Positions 16,903-25,927 of a DNA stretch of 64,000 nt are shown here, one piece after another. Within the stretch, counting starts at the first letter, position 1, and each line of letters opens with the position of its first letter. The notes below the pieces were generated by a model that did not search any database, was not told where the DNA came from, and worked only from the letters and a program-made list of their open reading frames with translations. Origin of the DNA: Acidovorax sp. (GTDB taxonomy: Bacteria; Pseudomonadota; Gammaproteobacteria; Burkholderiales; Burkholderiaceae_C). The stretch covers positions 1-64,000 of the forward strand of contig NZ_JADHVT010000006.1 of NCBI RefSeq assembly GCF_016783915.1, in the 5' to 3' direction. Made by a program: the position numbers and the translations under genes.

Positions 16903-17808
16903 TCACCCGACTGCCTGGATGCGCGAATGCCCAGGCAAGGGCACTGCGCGTTGCAGCACCCCTTCTGCCAGCCACAGCGCACTGTTCCACGCCCGCTGCG
17001 CCACATAGGGCAGAGGCAGCTGCTGATAGTCGTCGTTGAAGACCTCAAAGCTGTAGTCGCCCTGGTAGCCCATGCCGTCCAGCGTGCGCACAAGCTCGGC
17101 CAGCGCCTGGCTGTGCACGCCTTCGCCGGGGAACACGCGAAAGTGCCGTGCGGTCTCGATGCGCTCTTGCACTGTGCGCGTTTCCTGCCACATGAAGTCG
17201 GACAACTGCACGAGGTAGATCTTGGCGGGGTCCACGTCCTGCAGCGCCGAGAGCGGCGTGCTGGTGGCGAACTGGTGGTACGAATCAATGGCCAGCCCGA
17301 GGTTGGGGCAATCGGCCTGCTCTACGGCCGCCCAGGCCTGGTCCACTTCGTTGATATGCCGCCCCCACGACAGGCCTTCAAACGCCACGCGAATGCCGTG
17401 TGGCAGCGCCAGCAGGGCCAGCTTGCGCAGATCGCGCGCAATCGCGTCGGCATCCGGCGTGGCGTGCGCTGACGTGGAGCTGCAAGCCAGCAGCACCGGC
17501 GCACCCAGGTTGCGCGCCATCAGGATCATCTGCTTGGCGATGTCCACCTTGTAGCTGTGCAGATGGCCAGAGAGCCCCTCGAAGTCGCGCAGCACCTGAA
17601 AGCCCGTCACGCGCAGGCCACTGCTGCGCACGGCATGCACGGCGGCCTCGATGCCTTCGGGGTGGCCCACGATGTCGCGCGCGGCCAGCATGATCTGGCC
17701 AAAGCCTGCAGCCTTGACGGCGGCGAGCTTGGCCTCCAACGGGCCCGCCAGGCTGATGGTGTCCATGCCAAAGTCGGCGACGTTGCGTTGCATGGTGGAT
17801 GTGCGCAT
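16903..17808 (-). CDS. 3-dehydroshikimate dehydratase, TIM-barrel (QuiC N-terminal-domain type)
   Basis: This 301-aa sugar-phosphate-isomerase-like TIM barrel would convert 3-dehydroshikimate to protocatechuate in the cytoplasm. Candidate metal ligands appear in order: Glu in VAFEGLSWG, Asp in LAIDSYHQF, Gln in IYLVQLSDFMW and Glu in YSFEVFNDDYQ, as expected for QuiC-type dehydratases. ATG 17808 has GGAG upstream; a longer frame upstream is rejected. It lies 16 bp after an HPPD-like gene. In Pseudomonas QuiC these two domains are fused, and here they are separate genes in reverse order. It is the last gene of the operon. Confidence 0.88.
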   Translation of the reverse strand: MRTSTMQRNVADFGMDTISLAGPLEAKLAAVKAAGFGQIMLAARDIVGHPEGIEAAVHAVRSSGLRVTGFQVLRDFEGLSGHLHSYKVDIAKQMILMARNLGAPVLLACSSTSAHATPDADAIARDLRKLALLALPHGIRVAFEGLSWGRHINEVDQAWAAVEQADCPNLGLAIDSYHQFATSTPLSALQDVDPAKIYLVQLSDFMWQETRTVQERIETARHFRVFPGEGVHSQALAELVRTLDGMGYQGDYSFEVFNDDYQQLPLPYVAQRAWNSALWLAEGVLQRAVPLPGHSRIQAVG

Positions 17809-17824
17809 GGGGCAGTCTCCAGGC

Positions 17825-18724
17825 TCAGTGTGCGTCCAGCACCAGCTCGAAGCTCGGTGAACCTGCGTCTGCGCGGGTGAGAGCGCCGCGTGTGCCGGTG
17901 TGTACGCCCGTGGGGGACTCGACAAAGTCCACACCGCGCGCGCGCAGCGCGTGCACCGTGGCCAGCACATCGGGCGTGCCAAAAGCCACGCGCTGCAGAA
18001 GCTCCTCGGGGTCGGCATCCAGCGCATCGACCAGCGGTTCAATCAGCTGCCAGTGTAGCGTGCCACAAGGGCTGGCAAGGATTCGGCCGTGTGTGAGCAC
18101 GCCAAACGACTGTTCAGGCGACAGCTCGGCAAAACCGAACAACTCTGCGTAGAAATGGATCCAGTCTTGCGCGCGGCCGAGGCCGATGTACTGCACCACG
18201 CCAAACAGGTGCAAGCCCTGCAGCGCGGGCGGACGTGGGTTGACGGTGGGGATGGGCACAAAGTCCACGTCGTAGATCGAGAACTCCTTGTGCCGGTCTA
18301 CCAAGTAGACGCGGCTCGCGCCCACGCCGTGGATGGCGGGAATGTTGAGTTCCATCACCTCGACCTCGGTGTGCACGGCCCAGGCGCCTAGTTCCAGCAC
18401 CCGGCGGTAGGCGGCGGCTGCGTTGTTGACGCGGAACGCGACGGCGGCGAGCACCGGCGCTTCAGTGAGCGCGGGCGGGGCATGCACGCCGGTGCGCTCG
18501 GTGTCCTGGTGGGCGTTGACGATGATGTTCATGTCGCCCTGGCGGTACAGCAGCACCTCGCGCGAGCGGTGGCGCGCCACGGGCTGAAAACCCATGCGCT
18601 CCAGCGCCTGGCCCAGCGCCTGCGGGCGGCTGGTAGCGTATTCGATGAACTCCACACCTTGCAGGCCCAAGGGGTTGGGCAATTCGCCCAGCGCTTCGCG
18701 GGCGGCCATCATCGGGGTGCTCAT
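17825..18724 (-). CDS. HPPD-like VOC-fold protein (stand-alone homologue of the QuiC C-terminal domain)
   Basis: This 299-aa protein has two vicinal-oxygen-chelate halves resembling 4-hydroxyphenylpyruvate dioxygenase: GVEFIEYATSRPQALGQALE, then GVVQYIGLGRAQDWIHFYAE, then FELVLDAH. Where HPPD has iron-binding His residues, this protein reads VQYIGL and QRVAFGT; only the terminal Glu region (FELVLD) looks retained. HPPD activity is therefore unlikely. Position between the dehydrogenase and the dehydratase points to a partner of the dehydratase. RBS AAGGAG precedes ATG 18724. Confidence 0.82.
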   Translation of the reverse strand: MSTPMMAAREALGELPNPLGLQGVEFIEYATSRPQALGQALERMGFQPVARHRSREVLLYRQGDMNIIVNAHQDTERTGVHAPPALTEAPVLAAVAFRVNNAAAAYRRVLELGAWAVHTEVEVMELNIPAIHGVGASRVYLVDRHKEFSIYDVDFVPIPTVNPRPPALQGLHLFGVVQYIGLGRAQDWIHFYAELFGFAELSPEQSFGVLTHGRILASPCGTLHWQLIEPLVDALDADPEELLQRVAFGTPDVLATVHALRARGVDFVESPTGVHTGTRGALTRADAGSPSFELVLDAH

Positions 18725-18761
18725 GGTGTCGGCTCCTTATGGGTTGCAGTGGGCGAGGGCG

Positions 18762-19682
18762 TCAGCGCGTGCTGACCAGGCGGCGAAAGTGGGCGTCCAT
18801 GCGGGCCGCGTCGGGTGCCTCGCCAGTGAACAGCTCAAACGCTCCCACAGCCTGGCCCACGGCCATGCCACCGCCGTCCGATACCCGGCAGCCCAGCGCG
18901 CGTGCGGCCTGCACCAGGGCAGTATCGAGCGGGAAATACACCACCTCGGAGACCCACATGGCGGGCCGCAGCAGGGCCACATCGAGGGGTAGCCCTGGCA
19001 GCTTGTCCATGCCCGTGGGCGTGGCGTGGATCAGCCCGGTAGCGTTGGCCATGGCCGATCGGATCTCCCCGGCCTCGGCACGATGGCCATGCAAGGCGTT
19101 GACATCGGCGGACAGTTGCGCAGCCCGTTCGGGCTGGGCGTCCACGATGGTCAGGCGCTGTGCGCCCAGCCGCAGCACCGCGTGCGCAATGGCGGCGCCT
19201 GCACCGCCCGCGCCCAGCAGCACGATGTGGCGGAGATCGGCGCCAGGCAGCGCCCGGGCAAAGCCCCACGCCCAGCCAGAGCCGTCAGTGTTGTGTCCCA
19301 CCAGCTCGCCGTCTTGCACCACCACCGTGTTCACGGCGCCCATGGCACGCGCTTCCTCCGACAGGCTGTCGAGGTGCGGGATGACGGCCTGCTTGCAGGG
19401 GTAAGTCACGTTGAAACCTGCGTACCCCATGATGCGCGCGGCGGCTAGCAGCGTGGGCAACTGCTCGGGCCACTGCTCAAGGGAGTGCGCCGAGCGGTCC
19501 AGATCGATGAGCTGGTAGTGCAGGCGCATACCATGGTGGCGTGCCTCTTCCTCGTGCAGGGAGGGCGACAGCGACTTCTGGATGCCGGCACCGATCAGCC
19601 CGATCAGCACCTTGCGGGGGCTTGTGGAAGACATGGTGGAAGCGGTGAGCGATACCGGGAGATCAAGGAGCTGTGTGCTCAT
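18762..19682 (-). CDS. Quinate/shikimate dehydrogenase (AroE family), probably catabolic
   Basis: This ~306-aa AroE-family enzyme would oxidise shikimate or quinate to the 3-dehydro acid. Substrate motifs are SLSPSLHEEEA, the catalytic Lys in NVTYPCKQ and Asn/Asp in GHNTDGSGW. The cofactor loop is LLGAGGAG. After the second strand the sequence is TIVDAQPERA; the Asp where biosynthetic AroE has NRT favours NAD over NADP. With TRAP transport genes upstream and dehydroshikimate dehydratase downstream, the role is degradation. The start is uncertain: ATG 19682 gives the longest frame, but ATG 19634 (MSSTSPRKVLIGLIGAGI) fits homologues as well, and neither has a good RBS. Confidence 0.88.
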   Translation of the reverse strand: MSTQLLDLPVSLTASTMSSTSPRKVLIGLIGAGIQKSLSPSLHEEEARHHGMRLHYQLIDLDRSAHSLEQWPEQLPTLLAAARIMGYAGFNVTYPCKQAVIPHLDSLSEEARAMGAVNTVVVQDGELVGHNTDGSGWAWGFARALPGADLRHIVLLGAGGAGAAIAHAVLRLGAQRLTIVDAQPERAAQLSADVNALHGHRAEAGEIRSAMANATGLIHATPTGMDKLPGLPLDVALLRPAMWVSEVVYFPLDTALVQAARALGCRVSDGGGMAVGQAVGAFELFTGEAPDAARMDAHFRRLVSTR

Positions 19683-19754
19683 GGGGCGGAATGTGGCATG
19701 GGGCGCTGACGGCGTTTGTCGCCTCCAGCAGCCCAGGGGTTGCAGCGGTTGGGC

Positions 19755-20759
19755 TTATTTGCCACCGCGCAGTTTGGCCAGCGTGGCGTAGACCTCTTTC
19801 ACCGTCTCGGCGCCCACCTTTTCGCTGTGCTTTTCGACCACAGGCTTGACCTTGGCGCGCAGCTTGTCCAGCTCGGCGGGCGAGAACTCTGACACCTGCA
19901 TACCCGCCTTCTTGAGGTCTTCAAGCGCCACGTTGGCCTGCACGCGCGACACGCCGCGCTGGTAAGTGGTGGCCTCGGCCATGGCATCGGTCAGGGCCTT
20001 CTGGTCGGCGGGGTTCAGGCTGTCCCAGAACTTCTTGCTCACGATCACGGCCTGCGGGTTGTACATGTGGCGAGTGACGGTCAGGTACTTTTGCACCTCG
20101 GCGAACTTGGAAGACAGGATGGTGGAGAAGGGGTTCTCCTGCCCGTCCACCGCCTTTTGCTCCATGGCGGTGTACAGCTCCGGGAAGGGCATGGGTACGG
20201 CATTGGCGCCCAGCGCGTTGAACAGGTCGATGTAGATGGGCGACTGGATCACGCGGATCTTGAGGCCAGCGATGTCCTCGGCCTTGGTGATGGGCCGCTT
20301 GCTGTTGGTCAGGTTGCGAAAGCCCAGTTCCCAGTAGCCGAGGCCCACGAGGTTTTTGGCCTGCAGCTTGTCGAGCAGCTTCTTGCCGAAGGGGCCATCC
20401 GTCACGGCATCAGCCTCTTGCGGCGACGCGAACAGGAACGGAAAGTCGTAGATACCAAATTCCTTGGTCTGGGCGGACAGGATGCCTGCGTTGAGCACCG
20501 TCATTTCCACCGTGCCGCCCTGCAGCGCGGACACGGTCTGCAGGTCGCCGCCCAGCGTGCCGCCGGGGAAAAGCTTGACGGCAATGCGCCCGTTGGTCTT
20601 GGCCGCCACCAGATCGGCGAACTTTTGCGCGCCCTGGGCTTGCGGGTGGTCCTTCTGGTTCTGGAACGCGAACTTGATGGTTCGCTCCTGGGCGTGGGCG
20701 GCGGGCAGCAGCGATGCAGCCAGCAGTGCGGTGGCAAGCAGGGTCTTGAGCAGCTTCAT
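19755..20759 (-). CDS. TRAP transporter substrate-binding protein (DctP family)
   Basis: This is a 334-aa periplasmic receptor for a carboxylate, exported through the signal MKLLKTLLATALLAASLLPA (cleavage after AHA). DctP motifs include IKFAFQNQKDHPQAQGAQKF, LFPGGTLGGDLQTVSALQGG, FPFLFASPQEADAV and the Arg/Asn-containing YWELGFRNLTNSKRPI and GLKIRVIQSPIYIDLFNALG. RBS AAGGAG lies before ATG 20759. It is third in the operon after DctQ and DctM. The ligand is inferred to be quinate or shikimate from the downstream enzymes. Confidence 0.93.
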   Translation of the reverse strand: MKLLKTLLATALLAASLLPAAHAQERTIKFAFQNQKDHPQAQGAQKFADLVAAKTNGRIAVKLFPGGTLGGDLQTVSALQGGTVEMTVLNAGILSAQTKEFGIYDFPFLFASPQEADAVTDGPFGKKLLDKLQAKNLVGLGYWELGFRNLTNSKRPITKAEDIAGLKIRVIQSPIYIDLFNALGANAVPMPFPELYTAMEQKAVDGQENPFSTILSSKFAEVQKYLTVTRHMYNPQAVIVSKKFWDSLNPADQKALTDAMAEATTYQRGVSRVQANVALEDLKKAGMQVSEFSPAELDKLRAKVKPVVEKHSEKVGAETVKEVYATLAKLRGGK

Positions 20760-20814
20760 GGAATGGTCTCCTTGGGTTTTTGGCAGGCAGAAACAGAGCG
20801 CGCTGGAGGGCTGG

Positions 20815-22095
20815 TCAGCCACCCAACCAGCGCAGGGGCACGGTGACGATGGATGGGAAAAGCACCAGCAGGAACATCACGATGAACTGCGCCACCATGA
20901 ACGGCATGACCCCGCGGGTGACTTGCGACATGGATATGCGCCCCACCCCGGCCACCACGTTGAGCACCGTGCCCACGGGGGGCGTGATGAGGCCAATGGC
21001 GTTGTTGATGATGAACAGCACGCCGAAGTACACCGGGTCAATGCCCGCAGCCTTGACCACCGGCATCAGCACGGGGGTGAGGATGAGAATGGTGGGCGTC
21101 ATGTCCATCGCAGTCCCCACGACCATGACCAGCACCATGATCGCAATCAGCAGCAGTGTCTGGTTTCCCATGAAAGGCTCCAGCATGCCGATGACAGCGG
21201 ACGGAAGATCGGCCACGGTGATGAGCCAGGCCGACACCATGGCAGCTGCGACCAGGAACATGACCACGGCACTGGTGCGTGCGGAGGTCTGGAAGATATC
21301 CACCAGCTGGCGCAGGGTCAGCTCGCGGTAGACGACCATCGCAACAAACAGCGAGTAGACGGCAGCCACCACGGCGGCCTCGGTGGGCGTGAACACACCC
21401 ATGCGCAGGCCGACCAGGATGATGATGGGCAAACCCAGTGCCCATACGGCCTCGCGCAGCGCCTGCAGCAGCTCTGCCCGCGTTGCGCGCTGGGGGGGGG
21501 CCACGTTTTCACGCCGCACCAGCCACCACCAGGTGACCGCCAACGACAGCCCCAACAAGATGCCCGGCACAATGCCCGCCAGGAACAGCTTGCTGATGGA
21601 CACATTGGCCGCCACGCCAAAGATCACAAAGCCGATGGAAGGCGGTATCACCGGGGCAATGATGCCGGCGGAGGCGATGAGCCCGGCCGAGCGCTCCTTG
21701 TTATGGCCCGCCGCCACCATCATGGGCAGCAGCAGCGACGCGAGTGCCGCCGCATCGGCCACAGCCGAGCCCGACACGGCAGCCAGGATCACTGCCGCCA
21801 TGATGGCCACATAGCCCAAGCCACCGGGCACATGGCCCACCAGTGTGAGCGCAAGCTTCACGATGCGCTTGGACAAGCCGCCCACATTCATGATCTCGCC
21901 CGCCAGCATGAAGAAGGGCACCGCCAGCAGCGGAAAGCTGTCAGCACCGTTGATGACGTTCTGGGCCAGGATCTGCGCGTCGAACAGGTCCAGATGCCAC
22001 ATCAGTGCGACGCCGCTGATGAGCAACGCAAACGCGATAGGGATGCCAATCGCCATGGCGATCAGCAGGGAGCCAAGGAAGATGGTGACGGTCAT
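20815..22095 (-). CDS. TRAP transporter large permease (DctM family)
   Basis: This is a 426-aa inner-membrane protein with about twelve hydrophobic helices, the sodium-coupled translocating subunit. Family segments are FLGSLLIAMAIGIPIAFALL, LLAVPFFMLAGEIMNVGGLS, the conserved GSAVADAAALASLLLPMM and IPPSIGFVIFGVAANVSISK. It starts at 22095, 26 bp after the DctQ stop, and is followed by the receptor gene. Confidence 0.94.
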   Translation of the reverse strand: MTVTIFLGSLLIAMAIGIPIAFALLISGVALMWHLDLFDAQILAQNVINGADSFPLLAVPFFMLAGEIMNVGGLSKRIVKLALTLVGHVPGGLGYVAIMAAVILAAVSGSAVADAAALASLLLPMMVAAGHNKERSAGLIASAGIIAPVIPPSIGFVIFGVAANVSISKLFLAGIVPGILLGLSLAVTWWWLVRRENVAPPQRATRAELLQALREAVWALGLPIIILVGLRMGVFTPTEAAVVAAVYSLFVAMVVYRELTLRQLVDIFQTSARTSAVVMFLVAAAMVSAWLITVADLPSAVIGMLEPFMGNQTLLLIAIMVLVMVVGTAMDMTPTILILTPVLMPVVKAAGIDPVYFGVLFIINNAIGLITPPVGTVLNVVAGVGRISMSQVTRGVMPFMVAQFIVMFLLVLFPSIVTVPLRWLGG

Positions 22096-22121
22096 GGTGC
22101 GCGCTCCGGTGCGAAGAAGGT

Positions 22122-22706
22122 TCAGCGGCGGGGGCCGGCGGGGGGAGGGTTGGCACTGGCGTCCTCCGTGCGGTGTTGCAGCGCCGCGAGTTCTTCGCTT
22201 TCTTGCACCATGACCAGCTCGTGCTCACTCAGCGGCACGAACAGCGTGCGCAGCAGATCGCGCAGCAAAATGGCAATGGCTGACACGCCCATCAGCACGC
22301 CGCTGGCGTAGAAGATGCCCACGGACGCCCCGGTGACAGGCGCTTCGGTGTCGGCGTTGATCAACATCTGCGCCCAGCTGCCTTTGAGCAACAGCCAGGA
22401 GACATACAGCATCGCAATCTGGGCCAGCACCAGACAGGCTTTTTTGCCCACGGCGGGAAGGCGCGACACCAGCAAGTCGGTGCCCAGGTGCCCATGCTCG
22501 CGCAATGCCACCACAGCCCCCATGAAAGTCAACCACACAAACAACCAGCGTGAGAGCTCCTCGGACACCGTGATGCCGGAGTTGACGGTGTAGCGCAACA
22601 CCACGTTGCCGAACACCAGCACCACCATGATGGCCAGGCACAGGCCAGAAAGCATGTCGAGTGCGCGGGTGTATCGCCCGAGCCAGCGGTCGGCCAGTGC
22701 AAACAT
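22122..22706 (-). CDS. TRAP transporter small permease (DctQ family)
   Basis: This is a 194-aa four-helix inner-membrane subunit. Start ATG 22706 (MFALADRWLGRYTRALDMLS) has GGAG at -8; the frame extends further upstream but that part is not conserved. DctQ motifs are VFGNVVLRYTVNSGITVSEE and LFVWLTFMGAVVALREHGHL. It is the first gene of the quinate/shikimate operon. The 217-bp gap upstream carries a TetR-type palindrome (22746-22761). Confidence 0.92.
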   Translation of the reverse strand: MFALADRWLGRYTRALDMLSGLCLAIMVVLVFGNVVLRYTVNSGITVSEELSRWLFVWLTFMGAVVALREHGHLGTDLLVSRLPAVGKKACLVLAQIAMLYVSWLLLKGSWAQMLINADTEAPVTGASVGIFYASGVLMGVSAIAILLRDLLRTLFVPLSEHELVMVQESEELAALQHRTEDASANPPPAGPRR

Positions 22707-22745
22707 GGTGTCTCCAGTTCTTGTCGAGTACTGGACTTGATTTTG

Positions 22746-22761
22746 TACGAACTGGTTAGTA
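22746..22761. promoter_or_regulatory. Palindrome upstream of dctQ, probable TetR operator
   Basis: TACGAACTGGTTAGTA is a 16-bp dyad (TACGAAC/GTTAGTA with one mismatch) 40 bp before the dctQ start and downstream of a TetR gene. Shape and position fit the operator of a TetR repressor controlling the quinate/shikimate operon; binding is inferred. Confidence 0.65.
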
Positions 22762-22923
22762 TTTGAATTAGGTGCAAACCCTGCTCTGAATGTTGTGGTC
22801 AGAACGTGCAGGAGCGCAGGACATTCATTCGGTTCGTCGATCCATGGATCAACCGCAGCCTGCAAAAGGCGTACTCCTGCCCGGCCATGGAAAACGAAGC
22901 GCCCCCAAGGGGCTGGAGTCAAT

Positions 22924-23640
22924 TCAGGGCCGCAGAAAGCGCACGATCATTTCGATGATCGATTCACGGCGTTGCGCCGTGGCGGCAGGTGTATCCAGCG
23001 AGCGCTTGAAGATCGCGCCAAAGGTGTGGCGGTTGGCCACATTGAAGAAGCACAGCGCCGAGATCGACATGTGCAGATCGACCGGATCCACGTCGGGGCG
23101 AAACACCCCTGCTGCCACGCCCCGCTGGTACACATCGCGCACCGCGTGGATCACGGGGATGTTGAGCTCCTGGATCGTGGTGGAGCGGCTGATGAATTCG
23201 CCCCGGTGCATGTTTTCGTTCATGACCAGGCGAATGAAGTCGGGGTTGGCAAGCTGGTAGTCCACCGTGAAGCCGACCAGCGTGCGCAGCGCCTGCTCGG
23301 GCGCCAGGTCTTCGAGGTGCAGCTCGGACTCGATGCGCCGGATGCGACGGTAGGCGTCTTCCAGCACCGCCACATACAGACCTTCCTTGCTACCAAAGTA
23401 GTAGTAGATCATGCGCTTGCTGGTGCTGGTCAGTGCAGCGATCTCGTCGATCCGAGCCCCGGCCAGGCCCTTGTCGGCAAACTCTGCCGTGGCCACCTGC
23501 AGGATGTTGGCCATGGTGCGGTCTGGGTCGTTCACGCGCACCCGGTCGGCGCCCGGCGTGGCCGCGGCCTCGCGCGCGGCGCGCTGGCGGGTCGCCCTGG
23601 TACCAGCGGTGGGGGGTGGGTTTTGAACCATTTCGTTCAT
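22924..23640 (-). CDS. TetR-family regulator, likely of the quinate/shikimate operon
   Basis: This is a 238-aa regulator. The HTH at about residues 42-90 reads TMANILQVATAEFADKGL, then ARIDEIAALTSTSKRMIYYY, then FGSKEGLYVAVL. The C-terminal ligand-binding domain includes FIRLVMNENMHRGEFI, as in regulators of aromatic catabolism. ATG 23640 was chosen over an in-frame start at 23682. It is transcribed in the same direction as the TRAP operon and sits directly upstream. A short GC hairpin (GCCCCC-AA-GGGGC near 22900) lies after its stop. Confidence 0.88.
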   Translation of the reverse strand: MNEMVQNPPPTAGTRATRQRAAREAAATPGADRVRVNDPDRTMANILQVATAEFADKGLAGARIDEIAALTSTSKRMIYYYFGSKEGLYVAVLEDAYRRIRRIESELHLEDLAPEQALRTLVGFTVDYQLANPDFIRLVMNENMHRGEFISRSTTIQELNIPVIHAVRDVYQRGVAAGVFRPDVDPVDLHMSISALCFFNVANRHTFGAIFKRSLDTPAATAQRRESIIEMIVRFLRP

Positions 23641-23745
23641 ATGCCCGGGAGCATACGGCAAGCAGGGGACCGGACTGCACAAAGACCCGCTGCACTCTGC
23701 GGGAGGACGGACTCGCCGGAGCCTTTCAGCAACCGAGCGACGGGG

Positions 23746-24360
23746 TCAGGCAGGCTTGGTGTCCGCGAAACTCGGGCGCTGCATCAGCTTGTCGAGCAGC
23801 TTGCCCAGGTTGGGGTACTCGCTGCGCCAGGCGATCTCGGGAAAGCGGAACTCCAGCCAACCCAGAGCGCAACCCACTGCGATATCCGACAGGCTCAGGT
23901 GGATGCCGCTGCAATAGGGCTTGTCGCCCAGGCCCTGGCTCATGGACTTGAGGCCATCGTTCACCTTGAGCAGTTGGCGGTCGATCCAGGCCTGGCTGCG
24001 TTCGCTGTCCTTGCGGTGCACCCAGGTGGCTTCCAGGCGGGCCAGGATGCCGGCATCCATCACGCCGTCGGCCAGGGCCTCCCAGGTTTTGACTTCTGCG
24101 CGTTCGCGCCCCTGTGTGGGGATGAGCTTGCCCACGGGCGACAGGGTGTCGAGATATTCGACGATGACACGCGAATCAAACACAGCCTCGCCGCCTTCCA
24201 TCACCAGACAGGGTACCTTGCCCAGGGGGTTGGATGCGGAGATATGGGTGTCGTCTGCCCAGACGTTTTCTTGCACGAACTGGTAGTCGAGCTTTTTCTC
24301 AGCCATCACGATACGTACCTTGCGCACGTAGGGGCTGGTGGTGGCTCCGATCAATTTCAT
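23746..24360 (-). CDS. Glutathione S-transferase
   Basis: This is a 204-aa cytosolic GST. The thioredoxin-like N-domain reads MKLIGATTSPYVRKVRIVMA, with the cis-Pro GSH site in NPLGKVPCLV and the ESR-type motif as FDSRVIVEYLD. An all-helical C-domain follows (IHLSLSDIAVGCALGWLEF). Ser-9/Pro-10 is the probable catalytic start (TSPYVRK). It is divergently transcribed from purB across a 142-bp promoter region. The substrate is unknown. Confidence 0.92.
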   Translation of the reverse strand: MKLIGATTSPYVRKVRIVMAEKKLDYQFVQENVWADDTHISASNPLGKVPCLVMEGGEAVFDSRVIVEYLDTLSPVGKLIPTQGRERAEVKTWEALADGVMDAGILARLEATWVHRKDSERSQAWIDRQLLKVNDGLKSMSQGLGDKPYCSGIHLSLSDIAVGCALGWLEFRFPEIAWRSEYPNLGKLLDKLMQRPSFADTKPA

Positions 24361-24436
24361 GGTGTGTCTTCCAGTGCGCGGGGGATGCTAAACAATTCGG
24401 GTTTGATTCTATCGACAGCAGCCCGCGCAAGGCTGA

Positions 24437-25882
<1,446 letters not shown>

Positions 25883-25927
25883 CCATACCTCCATGCGGCA
25901 GAGCAGTACAACCAAGAGAGCCCTGGA

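Noticed and set aside
17825-18724. Annotation as functional 4-hydroxyphenylpyruvate dioxygenase
   Set aside because: Two of the three expected metal ligands are missing and the operon context is shikimate/quinate, not tyrosine, catabolism.
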